From an uncultured Clostridia bacterium (GTDB lineage Bacteria > Bacillota > Clostridia > UBA1381), in NCBI GenBank assembly GCA_910578235.1, contig CAJTPP010000054.1, positions 1 through 9,437 on the forward strand: DNA of 9,437 nucleotides. Reading direction: 5' to 3'. The position numbers and the translations under genes are program-made. A model generated the notes under the pieces. The model saw only the letters and a list, made by a program, of their open reading frames with translations. It was not told the DNA's origin and made no database searches. Numbering within the stretch: the first letter of the stretch is position 1; every line of letters starts with the position of its first letter. Shown here in pieces: positions 1 through 5,827 of the stretch.

Positions 1-10
1 CCCTTTCCCG

Positions 11-451
11 TTATTCCATATTATCAATCATATTGATCATATTAGCGCACTGCGAACGTATTCGCAGCTTATACTGCTCTATCTCATTTTGCAAAGCAAG
101 CATCTGATTGTGACGCTTTGTATGCTCCTCGTCAATATGACGCGCAAGATACGACGCGTCCAGCTTCGCCTTGCTTATTATCGCGTTTGCCTCAGTCTCC
201 GCATTGCGCTTCGCGTCAGCCGCCGCCTGCTGAGCCATATCTATCGACTTCTGCATTGTGCTCTCCATCTGCTTATATCTGTCAACCGTCTCGGTCAGAA
301 GTCCTATCTTATTCTTTAGCGTCTGATTTTCCTTAAACAAAAGCTCGTAATCCTGTATAACCACATCAAGAAAATCATCCACCTCGTCACAGCTGTAGCC
401 TTTTAATTTCTTTTCAAACTCTTTGTTCTGAATATCAATCGGTCTTAGCAA
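11..451 (-). CDS. divIVA: DivIVA-family cell division/polarity protein
   Basis: This 146-residue protein begins with the DivIVA lipid-binding domain (residues about 1-55, including IDIQNKEF and GYSCDEVDDFLD) and continues as a charged, Ala/Gln/Glu-rich coiled coil to about residue 135. DivIVA proteins bind negatively curved membrane at septa and poles and recruit division or polarity partners. Aligned by eye to B. subtilis DivIVA, the membrane-inserting Phe17-Arg18 pair is Leu16-Lys17 here, a conservative change. The start is TTG at 451, chosen because AGGAGG lies 8 nt upstream and the family N-terminus begins there. The ylmH stop codon TAG is part of this Shine-Dalgarno sequence (TAGGAGGGG), so the two genes are probably translationally coupled. 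It is the last gene of the hlyD-like/yggS/sepF/ylmH cluster. The protein is shorter than some relatives but ends cleanly in TAA. Family assignment is confident; the partner proteins are not known from this window. Confidence 0.93.
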   Translation of the reverse strand: MLRPIDIQNKEFEKKLKGYSCDEVDDFLDVVIQDYELLFKENQTLKNKIGLLTETVDRYKQMESTMQKSIDMAQQAAADAKRNAETEANAIISKAKLDASYLARHIDEEHTKRHNQMLALQNEIEQYKLRIRSQCANMINMIDNME

Positions 452-463
452 ATTGTTCCCCTC

Positions 464-1219
464 CTAAACAAATTTCGACACCGTTATATGCAGTCTGCCC
501 TTTCTGGTATTATTACCCATGCTGTCTAAAATAAAACGCCCGTGATTTCTTACCGATATAAGATCCCCTTCGTTTATCTGACGCGAACGGTCGGTCATCT
601 CCCTGTGATTTACCTTGACACTGCCGGCGTCAATAAGTTTTTCCGACGCGCTGCGCGATATATTCAGCGCAGCGGCAATTACCGCGTCCAGACGCAATGA
701 CGCGCACACGCATGTTTTCTCCGCCGTCTTCGGCAGCGGAGGAGTAAATCCTCTCGTGTCAACCATATACCCTTTTACGCCAATATTAGCTATCTTAGTA
801 ACATTACACGCCGCGTAATCGGCAATATCACTCATAATAAAAACATATGCGCCGTTTTCGTCAATAAGTATATCTCCCGTTTTATTTCTGTCAATACCGA
901 GAGACATAATTGTTCCGAGATAATCACGGTGCGTGAGAGATCTGAATTTAGGAACGTCAAACCTCAGCGCCGCCAGCGGAAATTCAGTCTCATCTGCCTC
1001 CTGCCACTGAGGAAACACCCCAAACATTTTTCTTTCCGCCCCGTCATAACCTCCGAAAATCATAGTATTATAACCATATGGAATAATAGCCTTATCCTCG
1101 ATAAGCGCTAACTCACCGCCGTCAAGAAACGACGAAAATTTTGCCTCGCAATGCTTGTCGCACATCATAAACAAATCATTGATCCTTGCGATAAGCAGTC
1201 TGCCGTCCGTATTGTTCAT
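464..1219 (-). CDS. ylmH: YlmH-family S4-domain RNA-binding protein
   Basis: The protein has 251 residues from the ATG at 1219. The N-terminal two-thirds is the YlmH-type domain, with the family-typical LTHRDYLGTIMSLGIDR segment near residues 96-111. Residues about 174-235 form an S4 RNA-binding domain (RLDAVIAAAL, then SASEKLIDAGSVKVN). In B. subtilis, YlmH binds ribosomal 50S subunits and has been linked to ribosome-associated quality control; the gene classically sits beside sepF and divIVA, as here. I chose ATG 1219 because GGAG lies 5 nt upstream. A GTG at 1234 would add five residues but has no Shine-Dalgarno sequence and abuts a hairpin. The gene lies downstream of sepF across a 53-nt gap holding a terminator-like hairpin, so its level may be set separately from sepF. 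The stop TAG overlaps the divIVA ribosome binding site. ylmG (yggT), often found between sepF and ylmH, is absent. Confidence 0.9.
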   Translation of the reverse strand: MNNTDGRLLIARINDLFMMCDKHCEAKFSSFLDGGELALIEDKAIIPYGYNTMIFGGYDGAERKMFGVFPQWQEADETEFPLAALRFDVPKFRSLTHRDYLGTIMSLGIDRNKTGDILIDENGAYVFIMSDIADYAACNVTKIANIGVKGYMVDTRGFTPPLPKTAEKTCVCASLRLDAVIAAALNISRSASEKLIDAGSVKVNHREMTDRSRQINEGDLISVRNHGRFILDSMGNNTRKGRLHITVSKFV

Positions 1220-1233
1220 AATCACTCCGTACA

Positions 1234-1261
1234 CAAAAGGGTGGTAAATTATTTACCACCC
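1234..1261 (-). terminator. Hairpin with short T-run between sepF and ylmH (possible attenuator)
   Basis: GGGTGGTAAAT at 1239-1249 and ATTTACCACCC at 1251-1261 are perfect 11-bp inverted arms around a single central base; a realistic fold is a 9-bp stem with a 5-nt loop. On the minus strand the stem is followed directly by TTTT and then GTGT. This resembles a weak intrinsic terminator, or an mRNA processing or stability hairpin. It lies 11 nt after the sepF stop and just before ylmH. Partial read-through is expected because ylmH and divIVA have no evident promoter of their own. The repeat is certain; the function is inferred. Confidence 0.6.
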
Positions 1262-1272
1262 GCGATGTTAAA

Positions 1273-1725
1273 TTATACATTCCAGTCAAATGTATTTCTC
1301 GTATGTTCTTTCAGATTATCGCCCGTAATATCAATATGTCTCGGAGCGGCAACAAATATCCCGCCCGAAACACGCCGCACATTTCCGCTTACGCCGTACG
1401 CCGCGCCGGAAACAAAATCAACAACGCGTCTCGCGTCTGTTGTGTCAAGATTTCCGACATCAAAAATTACAAGTCTGCCGCCCTTAATTTCATCCGCTAT
1501 TCCCGTGGACTCATCAAACTGAGACGGCTTCATAATTCTTATCCTCGATGATGTGCCCGGATTTATCGGAACAACCTTTGATGAATTCCTTCTTGAAAAT
1601 GCCGAGCCTGATCTTGACGACGGAGCTTCTTCAATTTCATCCTCCTCATCATAATACTCATCATCATAGTAATCGTCACCGGTATCAATGCCTATGAAGT
1701 TTTTCACTGAATCAATAAAACTCAT
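1273..1725 (-). CDS. sepF: SepF, FtsZ-associated cell division protein
   Basis: This is a 150-residue SepF. Residues 1-13 (MSFIDSVKNFIGI) form the amphipathic membrane-targeting helix. Residues 14-60 are a flexible linker, first very acidic (Asp/Glu/Tyr-rich) and then Ser/Arg-rich. Residues about 61-137 are the SepF core, with KPSQF, GGRLVIFDV, VVDFVSGAAYG and FVAAP. SepF tethers FtsZ polymers to the membrane and aligns them at the septum in Gram-positive bacteria and archaea. The start ATG at 1725 is chosen because the targeting helix begins there and AAAGGGA lies about 8 nt upstream. The reading frame stays open to 1791, but that extension overlaps yggS and does not look like SepF. The yggS stop lies 19 nt upstream of the start, and the downstream gene is ylmH. 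Family identity is very secure. Confidence 0.94.
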   Translation of the reverse strand: MSFIDSVKNFIGIDTGDDYYDDEYYDEEDEIEEAPSSRSGSAFSRRNSSKVVPINPGTSSRIRIMKPSQFDESTGIADEIKGGRLVIFDVGNLDTTDARRVVDFVSGAAYGVSGNVRRVSGGIFVAAPRHIDITGDNLKEHTRNTFDWNV

Positions 1726-1744
1726 ATTTCTGTTCCCTTTCTTG

Positions 1745-2440
1745 TTATTTTTGAGAATAGTTTCTTTCGCCAAAAATGGCACTGCCGACACGGACTATAT
1801 TGGCTCCGCACTCAATCGCAGTTTCATAATCCCCGCTCATACCCATAGACAGGTACTCCATATTAACATTATCGTATGTTTTTTGCTTTATGTCAATAAA
1901 AAGTTGTCGTATGTTATCAAAATGTAATATATTTGTAACAGAATTGTCAGTTTTTGGTGCGATAGTCATAAGTCCTTTTACTTTTACATGCTCCAGCTTT
2001 TCGGCATGCAAAAGCAATGCTTCAACCTCGCCCCGGCTCACTCCCGACTTTGTTTCCTCGCCGGAAATATTCACCTGTATAAGAATATCCATACCAATAC
2101 CGCGCTTACCCGCCTGACGCTCAATTTCGTCCATAAGCTTTATTGAATCTACCGAATGTATCATACACACCTTGTCTATAACATATTTTACCTTATTTGT
2201 CTGCAAATGGCCTATAAGATGCCATTTGACAGGAAGCACATGCTCAAACTTATCACGCACCTCCTGCGGCTTGTTCTCACCGATATCTGTAACGCCGAGT
2301 CGTATCACCTCGTTCATCATCTCCGGTGAATGCGTCTTTGTCACTGCAACAAGCGTAATATCTCCGCGGTTTCTGCCGCTTTTCTGCGCGGCCGCGCTTA
2401 TCCTTTTTTCCACTTCCTCAAGATTTTCCTTTATACTCAT
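1745..2440 (-). CDS. yggS: YggS/PLPBP-family pyridoxal phosphate homeostasis protein
   Basis: The protein has 231 residues and is a full-length member of the YggS/YlmE/PROSC family, a single-domain TIM-barrel PLP carrier related to alanine racemase. The PLP-binding lysine is Lys35 in LVAVTKTH. Other family signatures are GENKPQE (54-60), WHLIGHLQTNKVK (73-85), and the phosphate-binding C-terminal segment SMGMSGDYETAIECG followed by VRVGSAIFG. These proteins bind PLP without a known catalytic reaction and keep cytoplasmic PLP and some amino-acid pools in balance. The start ATG at 2440 lies 9 nt after the stop of the HlyD-like gene, and AAAGG precedes it at a rather long 12-nt spacing, so coupling to the upstream gene is likely. 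The position just before sepF matches B. subtilis ylmE-sepF. Confidence is high for the family; a direct division role is unproven. Confidence 0.93.
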   Translation of the reverse strand: MSIKENLEEVEKRISAAAQKSGRNRGDITLVAVTKTHSPEMMNEVIRLGVTDIGENKPQEVRDKFEHVLPVKWHLIGHLQTNKVKYVIDKVCMIHSVDSIKLMDEIERQAGKRGIGMDILIQVNISGEETKSGVSRGEVEALLLHAEKLEHVKVKGLMTIAPKTDNSVTNILHFDNIRQLFIDIKQKTYDNVNMEYLSMGMSGDYETAIECGANIVRVGSAIFGERNYSQK

Positions 2441-2449
2441 ACAAACACA

Positions 2450-3634
2450 CTACCTTTCGCCGACTACTATTCTGTCCATATGCGACAGCTTATTTTCCGC
2501 GTCCTCCGCCGTCTCTATAATAGCATATTCACCATCCGCGTCCGTGAACAGTATTTCGCAGTAACAATCATATTCCCTGTTGCTGTTTATACCGATTACC
2601 TTCTGCTTACCGTCGGGATCGGTGCGTATAGCATGCGTAGGAACCTTATAGCCGTCATAGCTGTCAAAGATAAGATCAACATCCACAAAACGGTATGAAA
2701 GCGCACTTTCAAGATACTGCGGACACTTCACCGTAACAACAACCCTGCCGCCGTTTTCTCCGCTCACTGCGTATATCGAGCCTTTAACAACCGCGTCCGC
2801 CATATTATTAAAACGCAGTTTCACACTGTCACCAACCTCATGCCTTTTCATTATATCAGACGGTATACTCATCATTACATACCACACATGATTATTTACG
2901 ATTTTGAAAGCCGCCTCTCCTGCTTCAACCCGCGTGCCTATTTTCTTGATCTGAGGCGACTGCGACAGAGACTCAAAATAAGCAATATCATAGCCGTCTA
3001 TAGCGTCGGGCGCAAGCAGCGTCTCATACCCGTCCACATACTTTGTAAACACACCCGCAATCTGGGCGGTAATATCCTCATTCGCCACTCCCACAGTGTT
3101 TAAAATATCCTTTTTCTGATTTTCAAACTCCGCCAGCGAGTCGCCAGCGGCAAGCTCATGATTTTCTCTCAGACTGTTTATATCATTTTTATACTGCGTT
3201 ATAGAAATAATATCATTTTCGGCCGCCGCCTCGATAATACTGTTTTCACGCCTGTAAATATTATTTTCAATAGTAGTCTCGTCCATAGACTCCACGGAAT
3301 AATCGTCTGTTTCTGCCGCGGATTTTTTTATCTTGTTGTCAACAACGGCAAGCTCCTTTATGCTGTCCTCCGCGACATCGCCGTAAAACAACAGACCGAT
3401 ACGGCTGTCCTTGGCTACGCGGTCTCCCTCGGAAACAGAATGATAAACCGTTCCCGAGCTTCTTGAATACATCACCCATTCATCACGAATAATAAATCCG
3501 TTTGTGTTAATGGCGTCCTCCTGTGTTATATATTGAAGCCGCTGAGTATTTAAAGGCGTAAGAGCGTAGTTTACTCCGTACCCTATCATTGCCGCAACGG
3601 CAATCCCCAGCACAATGGCAAAGAATTTCTTCAT
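2450..3634 (-). CDS. HlyD-like membrane-anchored adaptor/efflux periplasmic-adaptor family protein
   Basis: The protein has 394 residues. A Lys-Lys start and a hydrophobic stretch at about residues 4-25 form an uncleaved signal anchor, placing the rest outside the membrane. Residues about 52-85 (SSGTVYHSVSEGDRVAKDS) resemble one half of a lipoyl/barrel-sandwich hybrid domain. Residues about 92-180 are charged and probably helical (hairpin or coiled coil). Residues 188-207 (ending FTKYVDGYETLL) and 230-275 (with TRVEAGEAAFKIVNNHVWYVM) give the second lipoyl half and the start of a beta-barrel. This is the layout of HlyD/membrane-fusion adaptors. No ABC or MFS transporter gene is adjacent. From memory, many Clostridia carry such a protein beside yggS-sepF, so a cell-envelope or division-linked role is plausible but unproven. 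The start ATG at 3634 follows AAGGGGA by about 10 nt. A promoter candidate lies just upstream, making this the likely first gene of the division cluster. Confidence 0.8.
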   Translation of the reverse strand: MKKFFAIVLGIAVAAMIGYGVNYALTPLNTQRLQYITQEDAINTNGFIIRDEWVMYSRSSGTVYHSVSEGDRVAKDSRIGLLFYGDVAEDSIKELAVVDNKIKKSAAETDDYSVESMDETTIENNIYRRENSIIEAAAENDIISITQYKNDINSLRENHELAAGDSLAEFENQKKDILNTVGVANEDITAQIAGVFTKYVDGYETLLAPDAIDGYDIAYFESLSQSPQIKKIGTRVEAGEAAFKIVNNHVWYVMMSIPSDIMKRHEVGDSVKLRFNNMADAVVKGSIYAVSGENGGRVVVTVKCPQYLESALSYRFVDVDLIFDSYDGYKVPTHAIRTDPDGKQKVIGINSNREYDCYCEILFTDADGEYAIIETAEDAENKLSHMDRIVVGER

Positions 3635-3678
3635 CTGCTATTTTCCCCTTAATTCTCAAAAATATATCATCAATATAC

Positions 3679-3707
3679 ATTATATAATTTTTTTTGCACA
3701 AATACAA
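3679..3707 (-). promoter_or_regulatory. Predicted vegetative promoter for the hlyD-like/yggS/sepF/ylmH/divIVA cluster
   Basis: On the minus strand, TTGTAT (3707-3702) and a perfect TATAAT (3684-3679) are separated by 17 bp, with an A8 tract in the spacer. The expected transcription start is near 3672, giving a leader of about 38 nt before the ATG at 3634. The site lies in the 82-bp gap after the patatin gene. The -10 box is consensus; the -35 box matches only at TTG. Confidence 0.5.
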
Positions 3708-3716
3708 TACTCAATC

Positions 3717-4828
3717 TCATTTTTCTCCTTTAAAATACATTATAGCGGAAGCAGCCTCATAATTTTTTCCAAGCGCGGACAGCTTTCCGAGCAAAAAATC
3801 ACTCTTTCCGCTTTCAAGCGCTTTCACAAGCCACACCGTTAATATATTATCGTCAACACCCCGTATTTTTTCAAAAACACCCTCGTCTGTTATGTTATCA
3901 GACTTATCCGCGCACGCGTAATAAGCCGACAGCGTTTCCCGCACCAATTCCTTAAACGTATATATTCTCAAAGCGTCAACATCAAACACCGCGGCTGCCC
4001 TTTCAAGCGCGGCAATAAGCTCTGCACTGTAAGTCAGGCGCGACTTCTGATAATCCGATATATAATATATATCCCCTCCGAGCCGACCAAAGGTTTTCAT
4101 ACAATCCAGATAACCCTCGGCAATACTTTTTATTATACCGTCATTATCAAAATCCATAATACCTGTCTGCGGGCTTTTACATTCTATATTGATTATATTT
4201 CTTCCCGCCGTGTTGAAACTTCTGTACACTCCTATTCCCTTTACATCGACAGTTATTATATTTCTTATCCCCTTGTCCAGCAGCATATTTACAGGCATAT
4301 TGTTTGAAACTCCGCCGTCCAGCAGTTTGTCCTGCTCTATCTCTCTCGGCTTAAAACCGGGCATGCACGCGCTCGCCATTATATACTCCACAACTTTTCC
4401 CTTTGGAATATCCGCCTTGAATTTATATATACCGCCGCGGCTTTTTATTGAATAAGCCGCCACGCCGAAATCAATCGGTGAAAGCATAATCTTACTTTCG
4501 CTGATTATGGAATTAAGCAGCTTTTCAAGCGGCGACATGTCCAGACCGTCGTTTTTGCGTATTTCAAGTATCAGCTGAGCGATATTTCCTATATGAAAAA
4601 GATTATCTTTGTTATTTATTTTTTCAGGAATGGACACAATGTCTCCCATTGCAACCTCTTTCCACAGCTTTTCCGCCTTATTTACATCTCCCTGCACAAA
4701 AAGAGCGCCGTTTACCGCGCCGATTGACGCACCCGCGACAGAGCATATATTTTCTTTAAAGCTTTCCATACGCCCACCTGATATGCGCCTCTTACTCCTC
4801 CGCCTGCAAGAACAAGACCGTATTTCAT
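3717..4828 (-). pseudogene. Patatin-like phospholipase with a frame disruption near the N-terminus
   Basis: The true start appears to be ATG 4828, with AAGGAG 8 nt upstream. From there the frame encodes KYGLVLAGGGVRGAYQVGVW, the patatin beta-strand and glycine-rich oxyanion loop, through residue 25 near 4754. That frame then hits TAA at 4714-4712, giving only 38 residues. The remainder is in the -1 frame and contains the nucleophile motif GASIG (Ser codon 4727-4725), the catalytic Asp in LLDGGVSNNMP (codon 4319-4317) and about 200 further C-terminal residues. Patatins hydrolyse acyl esters of lipids with this Ser-Asp dyad. Both halves are well conserved, so the break is recent, a sequencing or assembly error, or a recoding site. 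Compared with remembered relatives, the loop between WKALK and the ICSVAG strand is about three residues short, which fits a roughly 10-nt deletion. Starting at ATG 4769 would give a 350-residue protein without the oxyanion loop, probably inactive. The gene ends in TGA, 82 nt before the HlyD-like start. Confidence 0.82.
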
Positions 4829-4850
4829 TTTCTTTTCTCCTTTTTATCTT

Positions 4851-4903
4851 TATTATAACATAAATTTCATATTAAAAATCATTTAGAAATTTATGTTGCA
4901 ATA
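4851..4903. repeat. Imperfect inverted repeat in the patatin leader
   Basis: The 18-nt arms 4851-4868 and 4886-4903 are inverted copies differing at two central bases (AT versus GC), separated by 17 nt. As minus-strand RNA this is a long AU-rich hairpin ending about 9 nt before the patatin Shine-Dalgarno sequence. The right arm is shared with another inverted repeat (4891-4963), so the two folds cannot form together. Function is unknown. Confidence 0.6.
4852..4860 (-). promoter_or_regulatory. Candidate proximal extended -10 promoter for the patatin gene
   Basis: TGTTATAAT (4860-4852) is a perfect extended -10 box, but no convincing -35 box lies 16-18 bp upstream. Transcription from here would start near 4845, almost at the ribosome binding site. 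The same TTATGTTATAATA string recurs at 4963-4951. Confidence 0.3.
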
Positions 4904-4963
4904 TACGCTTCCAAAATCCTGCGCCCGCGGGCGCATTAGAATGCTGCGTATATTATAACATAA
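4891..4963. repeat. 73-bp imperfect palindrome with an internal 16-bp GC palindrome
   Basis: The 18-nt arms 4891-4908 (TTATGTTGCAATATACGC) and 4946-4963 are inverted copies with two mismatches. Between them sits a perfect 16-bp palindrome, TGCGCCCGCGGGCGCA (4920-4935), much more GC-rich than the AT-rich surroundings. It could be a protein-binding site, a leader RNA structure or a tiny terminal-inverted-repeat element. On the minus strand the GC stem is not followed directly by a T-run, so it is not a typical terminator. Confidence 0.65.
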
Positions 4964-4979
4964 TATTACTCAAAAACAA
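4952..4979 (-). promoter_or_regulatory. Predicted promoter for the patatin gene
   Basis: On the minus strand, TTGTTT (4979-4974) and TATAAT (4957-4952) are spaced 16 bp apart, and TG at 4960-4959 makes an extended -10 box. The start would be near 4945, giving a leader of roughly 117 nt that contains the GC palindrome and the AU-rich hairpin. The -10 box overlaps one arm of the 73-bp palindrome. Confidence 0.5.
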
Positions 4980-5030
4980 CACATTAAATACAAAATAGCA
5001 TTATTAATGATTATACTGATAAAACAGCAT

Positions 5031-5069
5031 TAAAATAACGTATCGTTCTATAATCGATACGTCATTTTA
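5031..5069 (-). terminator. Predicted intrinsic terminator after the DUF6809-like gene
   Basis: The 15-nt arms 5031-5045 and 5055-5069 pair fully except for one G-U wobble on the minus-strand RNA, around a 9-nt loop. The core is ACGTATCG/CGATACGT, and the stem ends in an A/T-rich tail (TTATTTTA). It is the only stop signal between the 85-codon gene and the patatin promoter. The stem is AU-rich, so efficiency may be moderate; it could work in both directions. Confidence 0.6.
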
Positions 5070-5174
5070 TGCGCTGTGTTCTGTTACAGACAAAGATTTA
5101 CTGTCCGGGTATTTCACTGCGGCGGCTTTAACAGTAAATATGTTTTTATCAATTTTCTGAATATCATTAAAAAT
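5067..5174 (-). other. In-frame 35-codon open stretch after the TGA of the small gene
   Basis: Directly after the TGA at 5177-5175, the same frame stays open for 35 codons and ends in TAA at 5069-5067, at the edge of the terminator. It reads coding-like, with segments such as FTVKAAAVKYPDSKSLSV, but has no ATG and no ribosome binding site. It may be a decayed C-terminal part, a fragment of another gene, or chance: a run this short is not statistically decisive. Confidence 0.25.
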
Positions 5175-5432
5175 TCAGTTATTGTTAAGACATTCACTTA
5201 TAAGGCGCATACACGCTTTAAAACCGTTTTTAAAATCTCTCTCGTTAGATGCGTCTAAAGCTCGGTTAAACATAATTTCCATTTCCTCGCCTTTTTCTTT
5301 GTTTTCGGCGGCGGCGGGAACTAAAAATTTTTTTTTGAACTCATATTCCTCAGCCGTAAGATTATCGCGTATATCGTCCATACGCCGTGACGAATAGTCG
5401 ATATATATTGAATCCAGAAAGCTATAGCTCAT
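5175..5432 (-). CDS. Small hypothetical protein, DUF6809-like
   Basis: The protein has 85 residues from ATG 5432, chosen because AGGGAGG lies 8 nt upstream; the frame is open to 5468 but that part overlaps no usable ribosome binding site. The sequence starts MSYSFLDSIYIDY, has a charged helical middle (YEFKKKF, ENKEKGEEMEIMF) and ends with FKNGFKACMRLISECL. From memory, the ending resembles the GF-x-LG-x-RLM-x-E tail of the DUF6809 small proteins found in many Clostridia, whose function is unknown. No signal peptide or membrane segment is visible, so it should be cytoplasmic and mostly alpha-helical. It is monocistronic: a T6 terminator lies upstream and a hairpin terminator downstream. I see no convincing promoter in the short upstream gap. 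The frame continues open after the TGA for 35 codons, which may mean an ancestral longer version. Confidence 0.7.
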   Translation of the reverse strand: MSYSFLDSIYIDYSSRRMDDIRDNLTAEEYEFKKKFLVPAAAENKEKGEEMEIMFNRALDASNERDFKNGFKACMRLISECLNNN

Positions 5433-5469
5433 GAATAAAACCTCCCTTGCATAAAATATTTTCTGCATT

Positions 5470-5502
5470 AAAAAATGCGTGGTATAAATCTACACCACGC
5501 AT
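5470..5502 (-). terminator. T6-tailed intrinsic terminator hairpin upstream of the DUF6809-like gene
   Basis: ATGCGTGGT (5475-5483) and ACCACGCAT (5494-5502) form a perfect 9-bp stem with a 10-nt loop. On the minus strand it is followed by six T residues (5475-5470). It would stop transcription entering from the palindromic region before the 85-codon gene, or end a small RNA made from that region. Confidence 0.7.
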
Positions 5503-5527
5503 AAAAACGCAGCTTAGATTTAAATGT

Positions 5528-5703
5528 TACCACACATTTTTGATTTGAAGCTGAAATGTCTCAAGTAAAAGTATTTCGCTCAATTCCAAGCCCGCGTTTT
5601 TAACATACGCAAACTTTTACTTGAAAATACAAAAACCAGAATATTCAGCAGTAATATTCTTAAAATATGTTATTTAATTCTTCAAATCAAAAAATGTGGT
5701 ATA
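5528..5703. repeat. Nested imperfect palindrome (about 176 bp), possible MITE-like or structured RNA element
   Basis: Three inverted pairs are nested in register. The outer arms are 5528-5549 and 5682-5703 (TACCACA, then a T-run, then GATTTGAA) with one indel and one substitution; GATTTGAAG (5542-5550) and CTTCAAATC (5680-5688) are perfect. A middle pair is GCTGAA with TTCAGC. The inner pair is TCAAGTAAAAGT (5561-5572) and ACTTTTACTTGA (5613-5624), perfect over 12 bp. The centre holds GCGT and ACGC. No open frame of useful length was found. This explains most of the 395-bp gap between 5433 and 5827. Confidence 0.6.
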
Positions 5704-5717
5704 CTTATTATACCACA
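5689..5717 (-). terminator. T6-tailed intrinsic terminator hairpin
   Basis: TGTGGTATA (5695-5703) and TATACCACA (5709-5717) form a perfect 9-bp stem with a 5-nt loop, followed on the minus strand by six T residues (5694-5689). Its lower arm is also the end of the nested palindrome, so the two structures compete. It is the second terminator after the Cys-rich gene. Confidence 0.7.
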
Positions 5718-5738
5718 GCGAAAAAATTTTGTAAAGTG

Positions 5739-5781
5739 AAAAATAAGCGTTCAGGACAATTTTTATCCCAAACGCTTATTT
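5739..5781 (-). terminator. Intrinsic terminator after the Cys-rich protein gene
   Basis: AAATAAGCGTT (5741-5751) and AACGCTTATTT (5771-5781) are perfect 11-bp inverted arms, with a GGA/TCC pairing possible inside the 19-nt loop. On the minus strand the stem runs into TTATTTTTC. Its position 47 nt after the stop of the 63-codon gene suits the end of the fabZ-to-Cys-rich transcription unit. Confidence 0.75.
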
Positions 5782-5785
5782 ACCG

Positions 5786-5808
5786 TCTTATGGGTGTTCC
5801 GCATAAGA
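5786..5808. repeat. Small hairpin in the 3' untranslated region of the Cys-rich gene
   Basis: TCTTATG (5786-5792) and CATAAGA (5802-5808) form a perfect 7-bp stem, with GG/CC able to extend it around an AACA loop on the minus strand. No T-run follows on the minus strand, while TTTTGTTTT follows on the plus strand, so it could also terminate transcription running the other way. Confidence 0.45.
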
Positions 5809-5827
5809 GCTTTTGTTTTGACTGTTA

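Noticed and set aside
1220..1234. GTG at 1234 as the ylmH start
   Set aside because: It has no Shine-Dalgarno sequence and abuts a hairpin; ATG 1219 has GGAG at good spacing and matches the family N-terminus.
1726..1791. N-terminal extension of sepF to 1791
   Set aside because: It overlaps the yggS end and does not resemble SepF; the amphipathic targeting helix starts at ATG 1725.
4690..4753. Downstream pseudoknot or stem stimulating a -1 frameshift in patatin
   Set aside because: By eye only short GC pairings (about 4 bp CGCG) are visible after the heptamer, too weak to support programmed frameshifting on their own.
3717..4769. ATG 4769 as the genuine start of an intact patatin
   Set aside because: It would lack the glycine-rich oxyanion loop, which is encoded just upstream in another frame behind a strong ribosome binding site.
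4829..4945. Known riboswitch class in the patatin leader
   Set aside because: The leader has hairpins, but I recognise no conserved aptamer core.
5503..5827. Hidden short protein gene in the palindromic gap
   Set aside because: Only very short frames (for example about 8 codons after ATGTTAAAAACG on the minus strand) occur, without ribosome binding sites.
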